NCBI GenBank assembly: GCA_018065745.1
Contig: JAGHSS010000271.1
Location: 1-6,985, forward strand
Direction: 5' to 3'
Source of the DNA: Candidatus Neoflavobacterium equi
GTDB lineage: Bacteria > Bacteroidota > Bacteroidia > Flavobacteriales > Flavobacteriaceae
Length of the DNA stretch: 6,985 bases
A program made the translations under genes and the position numbers. Under the pieces are notes generated by a model. That model searched no databases. It was not told the DNA's origin and worked only from the letters and a program-made list of their open reading frames with translations. Below are positions 6,184 to 6,985 of the stretch, in pieces; the stretch's first letter is position 1; each line of letters starts with the position of its first letter.

Positions 6184-6843
6184 ATGTTACACACAAATTT
6201 ATCATTGGATTACTTAATCCATGAACCGAGTACAATAAAAGAACAAAATCCGCTAATTGTGTTGATGCATGGGTATGGATCCAATGAGGAAGACTTGTTT
6301 TCCTTTGCTCCAGAATTGCCTCAAGACAGCTATATCATCTCTGTGCGTGCACCACATGCCATGCCTCCTTATGGCAATGCGTGGTATGCGATTAACTTTG
6401 ACGCAGACCAAAACAAGTTTACAGACGATGCTCAGGCTGCTGAAAGCAGAGATTTGATTGCAAAATTTGTAAATGAAGCGGTTTCTACCTATAAAATTGA
6501 TCCAAAAAACGTCACTTTAATTGGCTTTAGTCAAGGTGCAATTTTGAGTTATGCTGTCGCTTTGACGTTTCCTGAGCAAATCAAGAACGTAATTGCCTTG
6601 AGTGGGTACTTCCACGAGGCGATTATGCCGTCAAATATCACAGAAAATCCAGCTGTAAAAGCGTTAAATTTCTTTGCTTCTCACGGAACTCAAGACCAGG
6701 TTATTCCAGTGGATTGGGCCAGAAGATCAAAAGAACGCTTGGAGGGCATGGGTATTGCAGTTACGTACTGTGAATATCCTGTGGGTCACGGTGTTGCACC
6801 GCAAAACTTCTATGATTTCAAAAATTGGTTGGTGTCCAAATAG
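6184..6843 (+). CDS. Alpha/beta hydrolase, phospholipase/carboxylesterase family
   Basis: A 219-residue serine esterase of the phospholipase/carboxylesterase family (the acyl-protein thioesterase-like Abhydrolase_2 group), close to the usual family length. It shows the oxyanion-hole loop LIVLMHGYGSNEEDL (24-38), the nucleophile elbow GFSQG with Ser116, the acid Asp171 in SHGTQDQVIP, and His202 in GHGVAP. The catalytic triad is therefore complete. No signal peptide is visible, so it should be cytoplasmic. Likely substrates are short acyl esters or lysophospholipids, but the specificity cannot be read from sequence. I chose the ATG at 6184 because homologues begin near MLHTNLSLDY; an in-frame ATG at 6145 would add 13 unlikely residues lying inside the upstream membrane-protein gene. 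It is the last gene of the operon, one base after the preceding stop, and is followed by a terminator about 70 bases on. Confidence 0.93.
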   Translation: MLHTNLSLDYLIHEPSTIKEQNPLIVLMHGYGSNEEDLFSFAPELPQDSYIISVRAPHAMPPYGNAWYAINFDADQNKFTDDAQAAESRDLIAKFVNEAVSTYKIDPKNVTLIGFSQGAILSYAVALTFPEQIKNVIALSGYFHEAIMPSNITENPAVKALNFFASHGTQDQVIPVDWARRSKERLEGMGIAVTYCEYPVGHGVAPQNFYDFKNWLVSK

Positions 6844-6884
6844 AATACATCTTTAAAAAGGTATTCCAAAACGGATATTGTCCG
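6843..6884 (+). other. Two minor hairpins in the 3' untranslated region
   Basis: GAATAC (6843-6848) can pair with GTATTC (6861-6866), and CGGA (6872-6875) with TCCG (6881-6884). Neither is followed by a T run, so they are not terminators themselves. They may be chance pairings or may protect the 3' end of the operon mRNA. Confidence 0.25.
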
Positions 6885-6911
6885 AAATGAATATATCAAT
6901 CTTTTTAATTG

Positions 6912-6944
6912 AAATTCCGCTAAATATTAGCGGAATTTTTTTTT
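6912..6944 (+). terminator. Strong intrinsic terminator of the four-gene operon
   Basis: An 11 base-pair perfect stem, AATTCCGCTAA (6913-6923) with TTAGCGGAATT (6927-6937), closes an ATA loop and runs into nine T (6936-6944). One further A-T pair is possible at the base. It stops + strand transcription after the esterase gene. The 41 bases after it are A/T-rich and show nothing I can name. Confidence 0.93.
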
Positions 6945-6985
6945 ATACGGCGTCATTTTTATTGAATTATCAAATAAATATATAA

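Noticed and set aside
6945..6985. Possible promoter at the right edge (TTG at 6962-6964, then an A/T-rich stretch)
   Set aside because: The sequence ends before a -7 element could be seen, so there is nothing to test.
1..6985. Mobile element, prophage, CRISPR or defence system
   Set aside because: No transposase, integrase, long inverted or direct repeats, spacer array, nuclease or toxin gene was found; the genes look like chromosomal core genes.

Overview
The window reads as chromosomal core DNA from a member of the Bacteroidota, most likely Flavobacteriia/Flavobacteriaceae. The evidence is moderate-to-low GC, no Shine-Dalgarno sequences before the genes, two good matches to the Bacteroidota promoter (a -33 TTG plus a -7 TAnnTTTG), a BatA-type membrane protein, and a helicase of a type I associate with flavobacteria. 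All six genes lie on the + strand. I see no tRNA, rRNA, CRISPR array, insertion sequence, integrase or phage gene.

Region 1 (15-1073): two small genes 5 bases apart, a membrane-anchored coiled-coil protein and a lipoprotein with two closely spaced cysteines, closed by a strong intrinsic terminator at 1049-1073. Neither function is known to me.

Region 2 (1074-1293): a GC-rich intergenic stretch holding a candidate structured RNA (about 1124-1235) with nested stems, a tandem G-A mismatch, twin AGCGG loop motifs and closing ends GCGTT/AACGC. It resembles a flavobacterial intergenic family I recall, possibly the Flavo-1 RNA motif. A promoter follows that would start transcription only 12-15 bases before the helicase ATG.

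Region 3 (1294-2637): a DEAD-box RNA helicase with a basic C-terminal tail, whose motif II reads DEFD instead of DEAD.

Region 4 (2667-6944): its own promoter, then four genes with overlapping or touching ends: a BatA/von Willebrand-type membrane protein, a dihydroorotase homologue that has lost three of the six expected metal ligands, a small Tic20/DUF4870-like membrane protein, and an alpha/beta hydrolase of the phospholipase/carboxylesterase family. A strong intrinsic terminator ends the unit at 6912-6944. The tight spacing suggests one mRNA, but no single pathway connects the four products.

I do not see a defence locus, mobile element or other clear new system. The best candidates for something under-described are the structured RNA and the probably non-catalytic dihydroorotase embedded in a membrane-protein operon.
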